Source of the DNA: Variovorax sp.
GTDB taxonomy: Bacteria; Pseudomonadota; Gammaproteobacteria; Burkholderiales; Burkholderiaceae_C
Assembly: GCA_017744285.1 (NCBI GenBank)
Contig: JAGIBP010000004.1
Span: 62,001-126,000 of the forward strand
Direction: 5' to 3'
Length of the DNA: 64,000 nucleotides
Shown: positions 41,270 to 50,831 of the stretch, one piece after another
Layout of the letters: every line of letters begins with the position of its first letter
How positions within the stretch are numbered: position 1 is the stretch's first letter
The notes under the pieces: model-generated
The model's database searches: none
Told to the model about the DNA's origin: nothing
Seen by the model: only the letters and a program-made list of their open reading frames with translations
Made by a program: the position numbers and the translations under genes

Positions 41270-44200
41270 ATGAGTCTCACCGAGATCTTCAGTGGGTCGG
41301 TCGCGGTGCAACCCTTCCTGGCGTTCGCGCAGGGCGTGGCGCCGCAGTCGGTCCGTCGCGCGGCCATCACGGCCGCGTACCGGCGCCCCGAACCCGAGTG
41401 CGTGCCGCTGCTCATCGGCCAGGCGCGCCAGCCCGCCGCCGTGACGGCCAGGACCGGCGAACTGGCACGCAAGCTGGTGGGCGCGCTGCGCGAGCGCGCC
41501 GGCAGCAGCGGGGTCGAGGGCCTGCTGCAGGAGTTCTCGCTGTCCAGCCAGGAGGGCGTGGCCCTGATGTGCCTGGCCGAGGCCCTGCTGCGCATCCCCG
41601 ACCGCGCCACGCGCGATGCGCTGATCCGCGACAAGATCAGCCAGGGCGACTGGCAGGCCCACATCGGCCACTCGCCCTCGCTGTTCGTCAATGCCGCCGC
41701 GTGGGGCTTGCTGCTCACCGGCAAGCTGGTGTCGACCAGCAGCGAGCGGACGCTGTCGTCGGCGCTGACGCGGCTGATCGGCAAGGGCGGCGAGCCGCTG
41801 ATCCGCAAGGGCGTGGACTCGGCGATGCGGGTGATGGGCGAGCAGTTCGTCACGGGCGAGTCGATCTCGTCCGCCCTCGCCAACAGCCGCAGGCACGAGC
41901 AGAAGGGCTTCCGTTACTCGTACGACATGCTGGGCGAGGCCGCCACCACGGCGGAAGACGCGCAGCGCTACTTCGCGCTGTACGAGCAGGCCCTCCACGC
42001 CATCGGCCGCGCGAGCGCCGGGCGCGGCATCTACGAAGGGCCGGGCATCTCGATCAAGCTGTCGGCGCTGCACCCGCGCTACGCGCGCGCCCAGCACGAG
42101 CGGGTGATGGCCGAACTGCTGCCGCGCGTGCGCGCGCTGGCCCTGCTCGCGCGCCGCTACGACATCGGCCTCAATATCGACGCCGAGGAAGCCGACCGGC
42201 TGGAGCTGTCGCTCGACCTGCTCGAGGCGCTGTGCTTCGACGCCGATCTGCAGGGCTGGGACGGCGTCGGCTTCGTGGTGCAGGCCTACCAGAAGCGCTG
42301 CCTCTTCGTCATCGACCACCTGATCGAACTCGCCCAGCGCAGCGGCCGGCGCCTGATGGTGCGGCTGGTCAAGGGGGCCTACTGGGACAGCGAGATCAAG
42401 CGCGCGCAGGTCGACGGCCTGGAGGACTACCCGGTCTTCACGCGCAAGGTACACACCGACGTCTCCTACCTCGCCTGCGCGCGCAGGCTGCTCGGGCAGC
42501 CGCAGGCCATCTATCCGCAGTTCGCGACCCACAACGCCCACACGCTGGCCGCGATCTACCACATGGCCGGCCACAGCTACTACCCCGGCCAGTACGAGTT
42601 CCAGTGCCTGCACGGCATGGGCGAGCCGCTGTACGAGCATGTGATCGGGCCGGTGTCCGACGGCGGGCTCGCGCGGCCGTGCCGCATCTACGCGCCCGTG
42701 GGCACGCACGAGACGCTGCTCGCCTACCTGGTGCGCCGCCTGCTCGAGAACGGGGCCAACACGTCGTTCGTGAACCAGCTTGCCGATCCGCGCGTGCCGG
42801 TCGAGGCCCTGGTGGGCGACCCGGTCGCGGCCGCCGAGCGCATCGCGCCGCTGGGGGCGCCGCACGAGCGCATTCCGTTGCCGCGCGCGCTGTACCGCGC
42901 CGGTGGCGACGCGGGCCGCCTGAACTCCGCCGGCATCGACCTGACGAACGAGCAGCGGCTCGCGTCGCTGGCGACGGCCCTGCTCGGCAGCACCGGGCGC
43001 GAATGGCAGGCCCTGCCGACCGGAAGCACCTGGGCGTCGGAGCGGGCCCAGGCCGTGCGCAATCCGGCGGACCGCCGCGACGTGGTGGGACACGTGATGG
43101 AAGCCTCGGCCGAGGAGGCCGACGCGGCCCTGGCGGCCGCGGCCGCCGAGGCGCCCATCTGGCAATCGACGCCGGCCGGCGAGCGCGCGCGCTGCCTCGA
43201 GCGGGCGGCCGACGCGCTCGAGACGCAGATGCAGATGCTGCTCGGCGTGATCGTGCGCGAGGCCGGCAAGACGCTGCCCAACGCGATCGCCGAGGTGCGC
43301 GAGGCCGTCGACTTCCTGCGCTACTACGCCGCGCAGGCGCGGCTGGAACTGGGCGGCGGGCTGGAGCGGCCGCTGGGGCCGGTGCTCTGCATCAGCCCGT
43401 GGAACTTTCCGCTCGCGATCTTCACGGGCCAGGTGGCCGCGGCCCTGGCGGCCGGCAACGTGGTGCTGGCCAAGCCGGCCGAACAGACGCCGCTGGTGGC
43501 GGCCTGCGCGGTCGAGATCCTGCATGCCTCGGGCGTGCCGCAAGGCGCGCTGCAACTGCTGCCTGGCGACGGCGAGACCGTCGGCGCGCGCCTGGTGGCC
43601 GACGCGCGCGTGCGCGGCGTGATGTTCACCGGCTCGACCGACGTGGCGCGGCTCATCGCGCGCACCCTGGCCGAGCGGCTCGACGACCACGGCCGGACCA
43701 TCCCGCTCATCGCCGAGACCGGCGGGCAGAACGCGATGGTCGTGGACTCGTCGGCCCTGCCCGAGCAGGTGGTGCTCGACGTGCTGCAGTCGGCCTACGA
43801 TTCGGCGGGCCAGCGCTGCTCGGCGCTGCGGCTTTTGTGCCTGCAGGAAGACGTCGCGGACCGCATCCTCGCCATGCTGCGCGGCGCGATGCGCGAGCTG
43901 GCCGTCGGCAACCCCGACCGGCTGGACACCGACGTCGGCCCGCTGATCGACGACGCCGCGCGCGACACCATCGAGCGGCACGTGGCCGCGATGGCCGCGG
44001 CCGGCTGCCGCGTCGAGCGCCTGACGCTGCCGCCCGCCTGCGCGCAGGGCAGCTTCGCGGCGCCCGCATTGATCGAGATCGACAGCCCCGCGCAGCTCGA
44101 ACGCGAGGTGTTCGGGCCGGTGCTGCACGTGGTGCGCTATGCGCGCGAGAGCCTCGGCGCGCTGATCGATGCCATCAACGCCACGGGCTACGGCCTGACC

Positions 44201-44884
44201 TTCGGCCTGCACACGCGCATCGACGAGACGATCGCGCAGGTGGTCCTGCGCATCCGCGCCGGCAACGTGTACGTGAACCGCAACGTGGTCGGCGCCGTCG
44301 TGGGCGTGCAGCCTTTCGGCGGCGAAGGGCTGTCGGGCACGGGGCCCAAGGCGGGCGGCCCGCTCTACCTGTACCGCCTGCTGCGCGAGCGCCCGCCGCG
44401 GGCGCTGCACCTGGGCGAACCCACGGTGCTGCCCGGGCCGACGGGGGAGCGCAACGTCTACAGCGTGGTGCCGCGCGGCACGGTGCTCTGCGTCGCGGCC
44501 ACGGCCGCGGGCGCCCGGGCGCAGTGGGAGGCGGTCTCGGCCACGGGCAACCGCGCGCTGTGGATCGACACCCCGGCCGCCCGAGCCTTCGCCGGGCAGC
44601 TGCCGGAGGCCGACCGCCCGAAGGCGACGCTGATCCCGGAGGCCGACGCGCTCGCCGCCGAGTTCCATGCCGCGCTCTTCGAGGGCGACCCGGACGCGCT
44701 GCGCGAGCTCAACCGGCGGCTGGCCGCGCGCGAAGGGCCGATCGTGTCCGTCCAGGGCCTGGCCTCGAACGAGATCGAGGCTGCACGCGCCCGCTACGAC
44801 CGGGAGCGTCTCGTGGTCGAGCGCGCGATCAGCACCAACACGGCGGCCGCGGGCGGCAACGCCTCGCTGATGACGATCGGCTGA
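41270..44884 (+). CDS. putA: Bifunctional proline dehydrogenase / L-glutamate gamma-semialdehyde dehydrogenase
   Basis: PRODH motifs (KGFRYSYDMLGEAATT, GPGISIKLSALHPRY, LMVRLVKGAYWDSEIK, QFATHNAHTLAAI) and ALDH motifs (SPWNFPLAIFTGQ, ETGGQNAMVVDSSAL, SAGQRCSALRLL); ends TNTAAAGGNASLMTIG. Confidence 0.96.
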   Translation: MSLTEIFSGSVAVQPFLAFAQGVAPQSVRRAAITAAYRRPEPECVPLLIGQARQPAAVTARTGELARKLVGALRERAGSSGVEGLLQEFSLSSQEGVALMCLAEALLRIPDRATRDALIRDKISQGDWQAHIGHSPSLFVNAAAWGLLLTGKLVSTSSERTLSSALTRLIGKGGEPLIRKGVDSAMRVMGEQFVTGESISSALANSRRHEQKGFRYSYDMLGEAATTAEDAQRYFALYEQALHAIGRASAGRGIYEGPGISIKLSALHPRYARAQHERVMAELLPRVRALALLARRYDIGLNIDAEEADRLELSLDLLEALCFDADLQGWDGVGFVVQAYQKRCLFVIDHLIELAQRSGRRLMVRLVKGAYWDSEIKRAQVDGLEDYPVFTRKVHTDVSYLACARRLLGQPQAIYPQFATHNAHTLAAIYHMAGHSYYPGQYEFQCLHGMGEPLYEHVIGPVSDGGLARPCRIYAPVGTHETLLAYLVRRLLENGANTSFVNQLADPRVPVEALVGDPVAAAERIAPLGAPHERIPLPRALYRAGGDAGRLNSAGIDLTNEQRLASLATALLGSTGREWQALPTGSTWASERAQAVRNPADRRDVVGHVMEASAEEADAALAAAAAEAPIWQSTPAGERARCLERAADALETQMQMLLGVIVREAGKTLPNAIAEVREAVDFLRYYAAQARLELGGGLERPLGPVLCISPWNFPLAIFTGQVAAALAAGNVVLAKPAEQTPLVAACAVEILHASGVPQGALQLLPGDGETVGARLVADARVRGVMFTGSTDVARLIARTLAERLDDHGRTIPLIAETGGQNAMVVDSSALPEQVVLDVLQSAYDSAGQRCSALRLLCLQEDVADRILAMLRGAMRELAVGNPDRLDTDVGPLIDDAARDTIERHVAAMAAAGCRVERLTLPPACAQGSFAAPALIEIDSPAQLEREVFGPVLHVVRYARESLGALIDAINATGYGLTFGLHTRIDETIAQVVLRIRAGNVYVNRNVVGAVVGVQPFGGEGLSGTGPKAGGPLYLYRLLRERPPRALHLGEPTVLPGPTGERNVYSVVPRGTVLCVAATAAGARAQWEAVSATGNRALWIDTPAARAFAGQLPEADRPKATLIPEADALAAEFHAALFEGDPDALRELNRRLAAREGPIVSVQGLASNEIEAARARYDRERLVVERAISTNTAAAGGNASLMTIG

Positions 44885-44931
44885 TGGCCGTCATGTTCCG
44901 CGGGGCTGTCCCGCCCGCACTGCAAAAAAAA

Positions 44932-44971
44932 GGGCGCAGCCGGCCCCCCGCGCGGGGGGCCGGCTGCGCCC
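44932..44971. terminator. Strong bidirectional hairpin terminator between convergent genes
   Basis: gggcgcagccggcccccc-gcgc-ggggggccggctgcgccc, perfect 18-bp stem, preceded by a run of 8 A (T-tract for minus strand). Confidence 0.85.
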
Positions 44972-44993
44972 CTCGGCTGCCGCGAACGAGCTG

Positions 44994-46364
44994 TCAGCGC
45001 GGCATCTCCGAGACACCCATCAGGACATAGTCGGTGTCGCCGTTGAGTTCCGGCGTGGTCGAGCCCTGGCGGGTGCTGACCATGACGTACACGTATTTCG
45101 TGTAGCCGTCGATCGTGTACTTGAACGCCTTGGCGTGGCGAACGGACACGCCACCGTTCTCCTGCTTCACGGCCCCTTCGGGGGTGAAGGCCTGCGCGAC
45201 CTCGGTGTCAGGCGCATCGGCGCTTCCGCCCTTGGGCGTGAACACGAACGAGCCGTCCGATTCGAACCGGGACTTGCCGGTCTCGATGCAGTTCTCGTAC
45301 TCGGTGAAGTACTCGCCCTGCAGCTCGGTCGGATCGGTCACCGGTTCCAGGTGTTCCGACACGAAGACGTACTGGCTGCGCTGCGTGCCCGCGTTCATCG
45401 AGCACAGCTCGACCACGCGGTTCTGGTCCACGGCGGCGACGCCGTAGTACGGGCCAAGCTCGACGCTGCTGAGATTGCCGGTGGAGGAGTCGATGGCGGC
45501 GGTGGCCCAGGTGGTGCCGCGGTTCGGGTCCTGGATGGACACGGCGTACTGGCCTTGCAGGGTCAATGCGGCGCCGACGCGGAACGCCGTGAGGTTCGGC
45601 GTGGTGAAGGCCGTTGCCACGTAGGCTTCCTGCGTCAGCTGCTGGCCGGCCGCCACGTGGGTGGCCGCCTGCGACAGCGTCAGGCCGAGGGCCTTCAGCG
45701 CGGCGCCGTAGCTTTCCAGGAAGCCATCGGCCGCGTCGCCCGGCCTGGCGCTGAACGGCGAGGTGATGGGGTCGAAGCCATCGAGGAGGGTCAGCCGGCC
45801 GGGCAACGTGGCCAGCGCCTGCCGCACCTGGGCGAGCGCATGGGCCAGGGCGCCCGGGGTGATCGCGCCGCTCAGGGTGCCGTTGTTCGCGGCGGTGAAC
45901 CAGACCGCCGGGTCCTGCTGGGCGATGGCGCCGACGACGAGGTCGGTGAGCGGCGTGATGTTCGCCGTGCCGGGGGCCGACACGAAGGTATGCAGCCACG
46001 TCGTCGTGGGGATGGGGGCGATCGAGCCGTAGACCGAGCTGTAGATGTTGCCCGCGTCCACGTACGGCACGCGTGCCGCGCAGGGGTAGTCGGTGCTCTT
46101 GAGCGAGGCGGTCCAGGCGCCGTCGGCGTCGGTGGTCGCGGAAGCGGTGGCGCCCGAAGCGCACTTCAGTTCCACGGTGCTGTTGGCGATCGGCTTGCCG
46201 ACCGCGGCCACGCCCGTCACCGTGGTGGTGTCGGCGGCGGGAGTGCTGGTCGCGGGCAGGAAGTACCCGCCTCCGCCGCCGCCGCCGCAGGCCGCGAGCG
46301 CAGCCACCATCAGGGTGCCCAGCGCGAGTCGGGCCGAGCCCTTCTTGTTGTGTGGAATCATCAT
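44994..46364 (-). CDS. Poly-Gly lipoprotein of unknown function
   Basis: MMIPHNKKGSARLALGTLMVAALAACGGGGGGGYFLPATSTPAADTTTVTGVAAVGKPIANSTVELKCASGATASATTDADGAWTASL...; Ig/carboxypeptidase-regulatory-like N-term. Confidence 0.78.
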   Translation of the reverse strand: MMIPHNKKGSARLALGTLMVAALAACGGGGGGGYFLPATSTPAADTTTVTGVAAVGKPIANSTVELKCASGATASATTDADGAWTASLKSTDYPCAARVPYVDAGNIYSSVYGSIAPIPTTTWLHTFVSAPGTANITPLTDLVVGAIAQQDPAVWFTAANNGTLSGAITPGALAHALAQVRQALATLPGRLTLLDGFDPITSPFSARPGDAADGFLESYGAALKALGLTLSQAATHVAAGQQLTQEAYVATAFTTPNLTAFRVGAALTLQGQYAVSIQDPNRGTTWATAAIDSSTGNLSSVELGPYYGVAAVDQNRVVELCSMNAGTQRSQYVFVSEHLEPVTDPTELQGEYFTEYENCIETGKSRFESDGSFVFTPKGGSADAPDTEVAQAFTPEGAVKQENGGVSVRHAKAFKYTIDGYTKYVYVMVSTRQGSTTPELNGDTDYVLMGVSEMPR

Positions 46365-46586
46365 CGAGTTGCCAATCCTTCAGTCATGGGTGGAATCCGC
46401 CCCGCGAGGGCGGAGCGGATGCGGGGCGCGCCATGCGGCGCCATTCGGACTTATCGGCAACCCGCGGCCAGGATTGAGGGCGGGCCTGCGCATGAACGGG
46501 GATCGGCAGTGGTGGCCCCTTTCGAGGCCGCGTGCGGCGGTCCTTCGGCGGGGCGGGGGAAACCCGTCGGTCGAGGAGATCGCCGC

Positions 46587-48170
46587 TCAGCGGCCGCCCA
46601 GCGCCGGCAGCAGTGCTTCCGCGCGCTGCACGAACGCCTCTGCCGTGCCCGCGCAGGCCACCACGCGGTCGGGCCGGACCAGCAGCCATTGGCCCGCGTA
46701 GTGCTGCAGCAGGGGCCTGGCGCGCGCGTCGGCGCTCGCGGCGATGGCGGCGCCCGCGGCGCCTGGGCGGGGGGCGTCCTCGCCGGCCACGAGCACGATG
46801 CGCGCCGCGCCCAGCGCGGCGGCGATGCGGTCCACCCCGGCGTGCGGCGTCGCGCCGGCCACGCCGATCACGGCGAAGCGCAGGCCCGCGGCCTCGTCCA
46901 GTGTGGCCTTGCGCCCTTCGAAGCGCACCTCGGGGTTCGGCAGCAGGCGGCCGACCAGCTCGTGCGCGCGGCCGGTCTCCGTGCCCGGGCTCACGAGCGC
47001 CGAGCGCAGGAAGGCCTTCGGCACGTAGCGCATCTCGCGGATGTAGCGGCTGGCCGGCGGCACCAGCCTGAGCACGCCGAAGACCAGGTCGCGCAGCAAC
47101 GACATCGGCGGCGACTTCACCGCCTGCAGGCGGCCGTTGAGGGTGGCCATGCGCACGGTCTTGCGCACCGCGTCCCAGCGTTCGGCGTGATAGCTGTCCA
47201 GCACCGCCGGGTCGGCGCCGTGGCGCAGCACCCGCAGCAGTTTCCAGCCCAGGTTGTTGGCGTCGCGCGCGCCGCTGTTCATGCCTTGTGAGCCGAACAC
47301 CGGCATCAGGTGCGCGGCATCGCCGATCAGGAACACGCGGCCCACCGACAGGCGCGGCACGATGCGCGCCCGGAACGTGTGGACGACCTTGCGGATGATG
47401 TCCAGCCGGTCGTAGTCGCGGTAGGGGCGGAACCATTGGCGCAGGGTGTCGTCGGCCAGCGCGAACTCGGCGCTCTCGCCCGCGCGCAGCGAGAACTCGA
47501 AGCGCCGCCCGTTCGGCGCCGGCATGCTGAAGAAGTTGCGCCGCCAGCCCATGCGCGTGAGCGCCAGCGGGCTGGGGTCGATGTCGTCGCGCACGTCCAC
47601 CACCACGTGCCGCACGTCGAAGGGATCGACTTCGTCGAAGCTGAGGCCCAGGAGCCGGCGGCACGCGCTGTGCGCGCCGTCGGCGCCGACCAGGTAGCGC
47701 GCGGCGTACCGCTCCTCGCGGCCATCGGCCGCGCGCGCGGTCGCGCGCACGCCGTGGGCGTCCTGCTCGAAGGCCACCAGCGCCCGGTCGAAGCGCAGCT
47801 GCACCGCGCCGCTGGCCCGCGCGCCCTCGGCGAGGATCGCCTCGAATTCCGGCTGGAAGGTGGCCGCCCGGTTGGGGAAGTTGTGCTCGGTCCAGCGGCC
47901 CTGCACATGGCCGAGGTTCAGCCCGATCGGCGAGACGTAGTCGTAGCTGATGGGGAACTTGGCATGCGCGCTGACCGCGGGCCCCAGGCCGACCGCGGCC
48001 AGCAGGCGGAAGAACTCGTCGTCGATGTTCAGCGCCTTGGGCTGGCCCGACAGGCCCGTGTCCTTCTCGATCAGCAGCGTGCGCACGCCCTGCGTGCCCA
48101 GGAGATTGGCCAGCGTCAGCCCGGCGGGCCCGGCGCCGACCACGATCACGTCGAAGTCGGGTTCGTTCAT
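46587..48170 (-). CDS. FAD-dependent aromatic monooxygenase (PHBH/MhpA-like)
   Basis: MNEPDFDVIVVGAGPAGLTLANLLGTQGVRTLLIEKDTGLSGQPKALNIDDEFFRLL...; GADGAHSACRRLLGLSF; RVFLIGDAAHLMPVFGSQGMNSGARDANNLGWKL. Confidence 0.92.
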   Translation of the reverse strand: MNEPDFDVIVVGAGPAGLTLANLLGTQGVRTLLIEKDTGLSGQPKALNIDDEFFRLLAAVGLGPAVSAHAKFPISYDYVSPIGLNLGHVQGRWTEHNFPNRAATFQPEFEAILAEGARASGAVQLRFDRALVAFEQDAHGVRATARAADGREERYAARYLVGADGAHSACRRLLGLSFDEVDPFDVRHVVVDVRDDIDPSPLALTRMGWRRNFFSMPAPNGRRFEFSLRAGESAEFALADDTLRQWFRPYRDYDRLDIIRKVVHTFRARIVPRLSVGRVFLIGDAAHLMPVFGSQGMNSGARDANNLGWKLLRVLRHGADPAVLDSYHAERWDAVRKTVRMATLNGRLQAVKSPPMSLLRDLVFGVLRLVPPASRYIREMRYVPKAFLRSALVSPGTETGRAHELVGRLLPNPEVRFEGRKATLDEAAGLRFAVIGVAGATPHAGVDRIAAALGAARIVLVAGEDAPRPGAAGAAIAASADARARPLLQHYAGQWLLVRPDRVVACAGTAEAFVQRAEALLPALGGR

Positions 48171-49066
48171 GGCAGCGTGGCGATCGGCAGGTCCGCGCGC
48201 TTCGCCCATTCGGCCAGCGAGGCGTCGTAGAGCCGTGCGTCGTGGCGGCCGGCGAGCGCCAGCGCGAACAGCACCAGGGTGGCGGACACGCCACCGCCGC
48301 AGTAGGCGACGACCTCCTTGCCGGCATCCAGCAGTCCCTGCGCGCGCAGCAGCGCCTCGCGATCGGGCGCGGGCCGCAACAGGCCCGTGGCCGGATCGAT
48401 CAGGCTGGCGGCCGGCAGGTTCAGGCTCCCGGGGATGTGACCAGCGCGGCCGCCATGCACCGGCGTGCGGCCCGCGAACTTGTCGGGCGGCAGCGCGTTG
48501 ACCAGGCGCAGGTCCGCATCGCCGAGCCGCGCCTGCAGCGCCGCCGCGTCGATGGTGCGCGCGAACGCGTCCGCGTGCGGCACGACGATGTCACCCGCGG
48601 GCCAGGGCCGCGCCGGGCCGCTTTCGAGCGGCAGGCCGGCGGCCGCCCAGTGGCGCAGGCCCCCGTCGAGCACATGCACCCGGGACAGGCCGTGCGCCTG
48701 CAGGGTCCACCACACGCGGGTGGCCCACCAGGGGTTGCCGGTGCTGTAGACCACGAGCGTGTCGTGCTGGCGCACGCCGAGCGCGCGCAGTCCCTGCTGC
48801 AGGTCGCGGGTGTCGGGCAGCGTGAAGGCGAAGGGCGCGTCGGGCGCGGACAGCTCGCCCTGCAGGTCGACGAAGCGCGCGCCCGGAATGTGGGCCGCGG
48901 CGAAGGCCTCGCGGTCCGGCACGATGCGCTCGTGCCCGTTCGCACCGGCCTGGATGTTGGTGGTGCTGTCCAGCACCACGAGGCCGGTCTGGCCCAGGCG
49001 CTCGGCCAGCCAGGCGGCGTCGACCAGCGGGCCGGAAGCGTGCAGGGAACGGGCGGTGGCGCTCAT
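48167..49066 (-). CDS. Two-domain sulfurtransferase (rhodanese / mercaptopyruvate sulfurtransferase-like)
   Basis: VDAAWLAERLGQTGLVVLDST...HIPGARFVDLQGELS...VYSTGNPWWATRVWWTLQAHGLSRVHVLDGGLRHW...GHIPGSLNLPA...VVAYCGGGVSATLVLFAL; ATGA overlap with the FAD gene. Confidence 0.9.
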   Translation of the reverse strand: MSATARSLHASGPLVDAAWLAERLGQTGLVVLDSTTNIQAGANGHERIVPDREAFAAAHIPGARFVDLQGELSAPDAPFAFTLPDTRDLQQGLRALGVRQHDTLVVYSTGNPWWATRVWWTLQAHGLSRVHVLDGGLRHWAAAGLPLESGPARPWPAGDIVVPHADAFARTIDAAALQARLGDADLRLVNALPPDKFAGRTPVHGGRAGHIPGSLNLPAASLIDPATGLLRPAPDREALLRAQGLLDAGKEVVAYCGGGVSATLVLFALALAGRHDARLYDASLAEWAKRADLPIATLP

Positions 49067-49081
49067 CGCTTCGGCTCCCGC

Positions 49082-50017
49082 TCAGGGCTGCGGGCCGGCG
49101 AAGAAGCGCTGCAGTTGCGCGCGCTCGGGCTCGGCCTTGAGCAGGCCCAGGGCCTTCATGTTGCCGGCCAGCACCTGGGCCTCGGCGGGATAGAGGGCGC
49201 TGTCGAGCTGCACCCGCTTCACGCCCACGCGTGCCACCGGCTCGGCGATGCCTTGCGACTTCGCCATGAAGGCCACCCATTGCGCCTCGTCGGCGCGGAA
49301 CTTCTCGGTCGAGCGGTTGGCCGCCGCGACGATGTCCTTCGCCAGCGCGCCCCGGCGCGCCAGGAACTCGGTGTTGGCAGCGATGCCGTTGTTGAGGCCC
49401 TTGAACGAGTTCTGGCCGATGTCGGTGGGCGGGTAGTAGGCATAGCCGCCGCTCACGGCGGTGGCGCCGAAGGGCTCGAACACCGAGACGCACTCGGCGG
49501 TGCGCTCCTGCAGGGCCTGCAGCACCGGCGGGCCGGCGACAGCGAAGTTCACCTTGCGCACGTCGCTCTCGCGCTGGCCGTGGAAGCGCAGCGCATCGTC
49601 CAGGAAGATCTCGGGAAAGCCCGCGACCACGCCGACGGTGCGGCCCTTCAGGTCGCTCCAGCCGGCGACCTTCACGTCGTTGCGGCACACGAGGTTGATC
49701 GCCCCGCGCGCCAGGCCCGTCACGAACTTGAACTTGGGCTCGGTGCCCTTGGCCGCCTCGGTGATCACGTTGGCGTAGCCCAGCGAGGAGATGTCGATGT
49801 CGCCCCGGCCGAGCGCGATCGCGGCGTCGGCGTAGCGCTGGAACTTGACGTACTCGAATCGGGCCTTGCCGGCCAGTTCGCCCGAGCCCAGGTCGAGCAC
49901 CGCGGCGTCATGCAGCTGCGAGAAGTAGCCCACCTTCACGGTGGGCAGATCCTGGGCATGGGCCAGTACGGCGGCCGACAGCGCGACGGCCAGCGGCAGG
50001 GAGAAGAGTCGATGCAT
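49082..50017 (-). CDS. TauA-like ABC transporter substrate-binding protein
   Basis: MHRLFSLPLAVALSAAVLAHAQDLPTVKVGYFSQLHDAAVLDLGSGELAGKARFEYVKFQRYADAAIALGRGDIDISSLGYANVITEA. Confidence 0.88.
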   Translation of the reverse strand: MHRLFSLPLAVALSAAVLAHAQDLPTVKVGYFSQLHDAAVLDLGSGELAGKARFEYVKFQRYADAAIALGRGDIDISSLGYANVITEAAKGTEPKFKFVTGLARGAINLVCRNDVKVAGWSDLKGRTVGVVAGFPEIFLDDALRFHGQRESDVRKVNFAVAGPPVLQALQERTAECVSVFEPFGATAVSGGYAYYPPTDIGQNSFKGLNNGIAANTEFLARRGALAKDIVAAANRSTEKFRADEAQWVAFMAKSQGIAEPVARVGVKRVQLDSALYPAEAQVLAGNMKALGLLKAEPERAQLQRFFAGPQP

Positions 50018-50036
50018 GGTGATGAAAACCTCGAGG

Positions 50037-50831
50037 TCAGAAGCCGAGTTGCCGCAGCGCGAGCGCCTTCAGCCGGTTGAATTCCGCGTCGGTGGTCTCG
50101 CGCGGGAAGGGAAGGGGAACATCGATCTCCAGCGCGACGCGCGCCGGGCGCGGGCTCAACACCACCACGCGATTGGCGAGGTACAGGGCCTCGTCCACGC
50201 TGTGGGTGATCAGCAGCACCGTGACGCCGGTGGCTCGCCAGATGTCGATCAGGCGCCGGTGCATCTGCTGGCGCGTGAGCGCGTCCAGTGCGCCGAAGGG
50301 TTCGTCCATGAGCAGCACCCGGCTTTCGGTGACCAGCACCCGCGCGATCGACACCAGCTGCCGCATGCCGCCCGAGAGCTGGTGCGGCCACTTGCGCGCG
50401 AAGCCCTCCAGCCCGACCAGGCGCAGGGCCTCGTCGACCTTGGCCGCGCGCCCGGCGCGCGACAGTGCCGCGTTGCGAAGGCCGAAGCCCACGTTGTCGC
50501 GCACGTTCAGCCAGGGAAAGAGCGCGGCCGTGTCCTGGAACACCACGCCCTGGCCATGGGCCGGCCCGGTGATCGGCACGCCGCCCAGCAGCGCGCTGCC
50601 CTCGGTCGCGTTCTCGAAGCCGGCCAGGATGTTCAGCAGCGAGCTCTTGCCGCAGCCCGAAGGCCCCAGGATGCAGACGAATTCGCCCGCTCCGAGCGCG
50701 AGGTCGATGCCGTCGATGGCCCGGACCTCGCCGGACGGATCGGGATAGGTCTTGCGCAGGCCGCGCACGTCGATGGCCGGGGTGGACGTGCGGGGCTCGC
50801 CGTGCGCCATGAGGGAGATGTCGGTCTTCAT
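50037..50831 (-). CDS. ABC transporter ATP-binding protein (TauB/SsuB-like)
   Basis: ILGPSGCGKSSLLNILAGFENATEG, LSGGMRQLVSIARVLVTESRVLLMDEPFGALDALTRQQMH; C-terminal segment of ORF 50037..51470. Confidence 0.93.
   Translation of the reverse strand: MKTDISLMAHGEPRTSTPAIDVRGLRKTYPDPSGEVRAIDGIDLALGAGEFVCILGPSGCGKSSLLNILAGFENATEGSALLGGVPITGPAHGQGVVFQDTAALFPWLNVRDNVGFGLRNAALSRAGRAAKVDEALRLVGLEGFARKWPHQLSGGMRQLVSIARVLVTESRVLLMDEPFGALDALTRQQMHRRLIDIWRATGVTVLLITHSVDEALYLANRVVVLSPRPARVALEIDVPLPFPRETTDAEFNRLKALALRQLGF

Noticed and set aside
41225-44668. 1147-aa minus-strand ORF covering nearly all of putA
   Set aside because: Antisense shadow ORF in GC-rich DNA: R/H/Q/G/A/V-rich translation without recognisable motifs, opposite a perfectly conserved PutA frame
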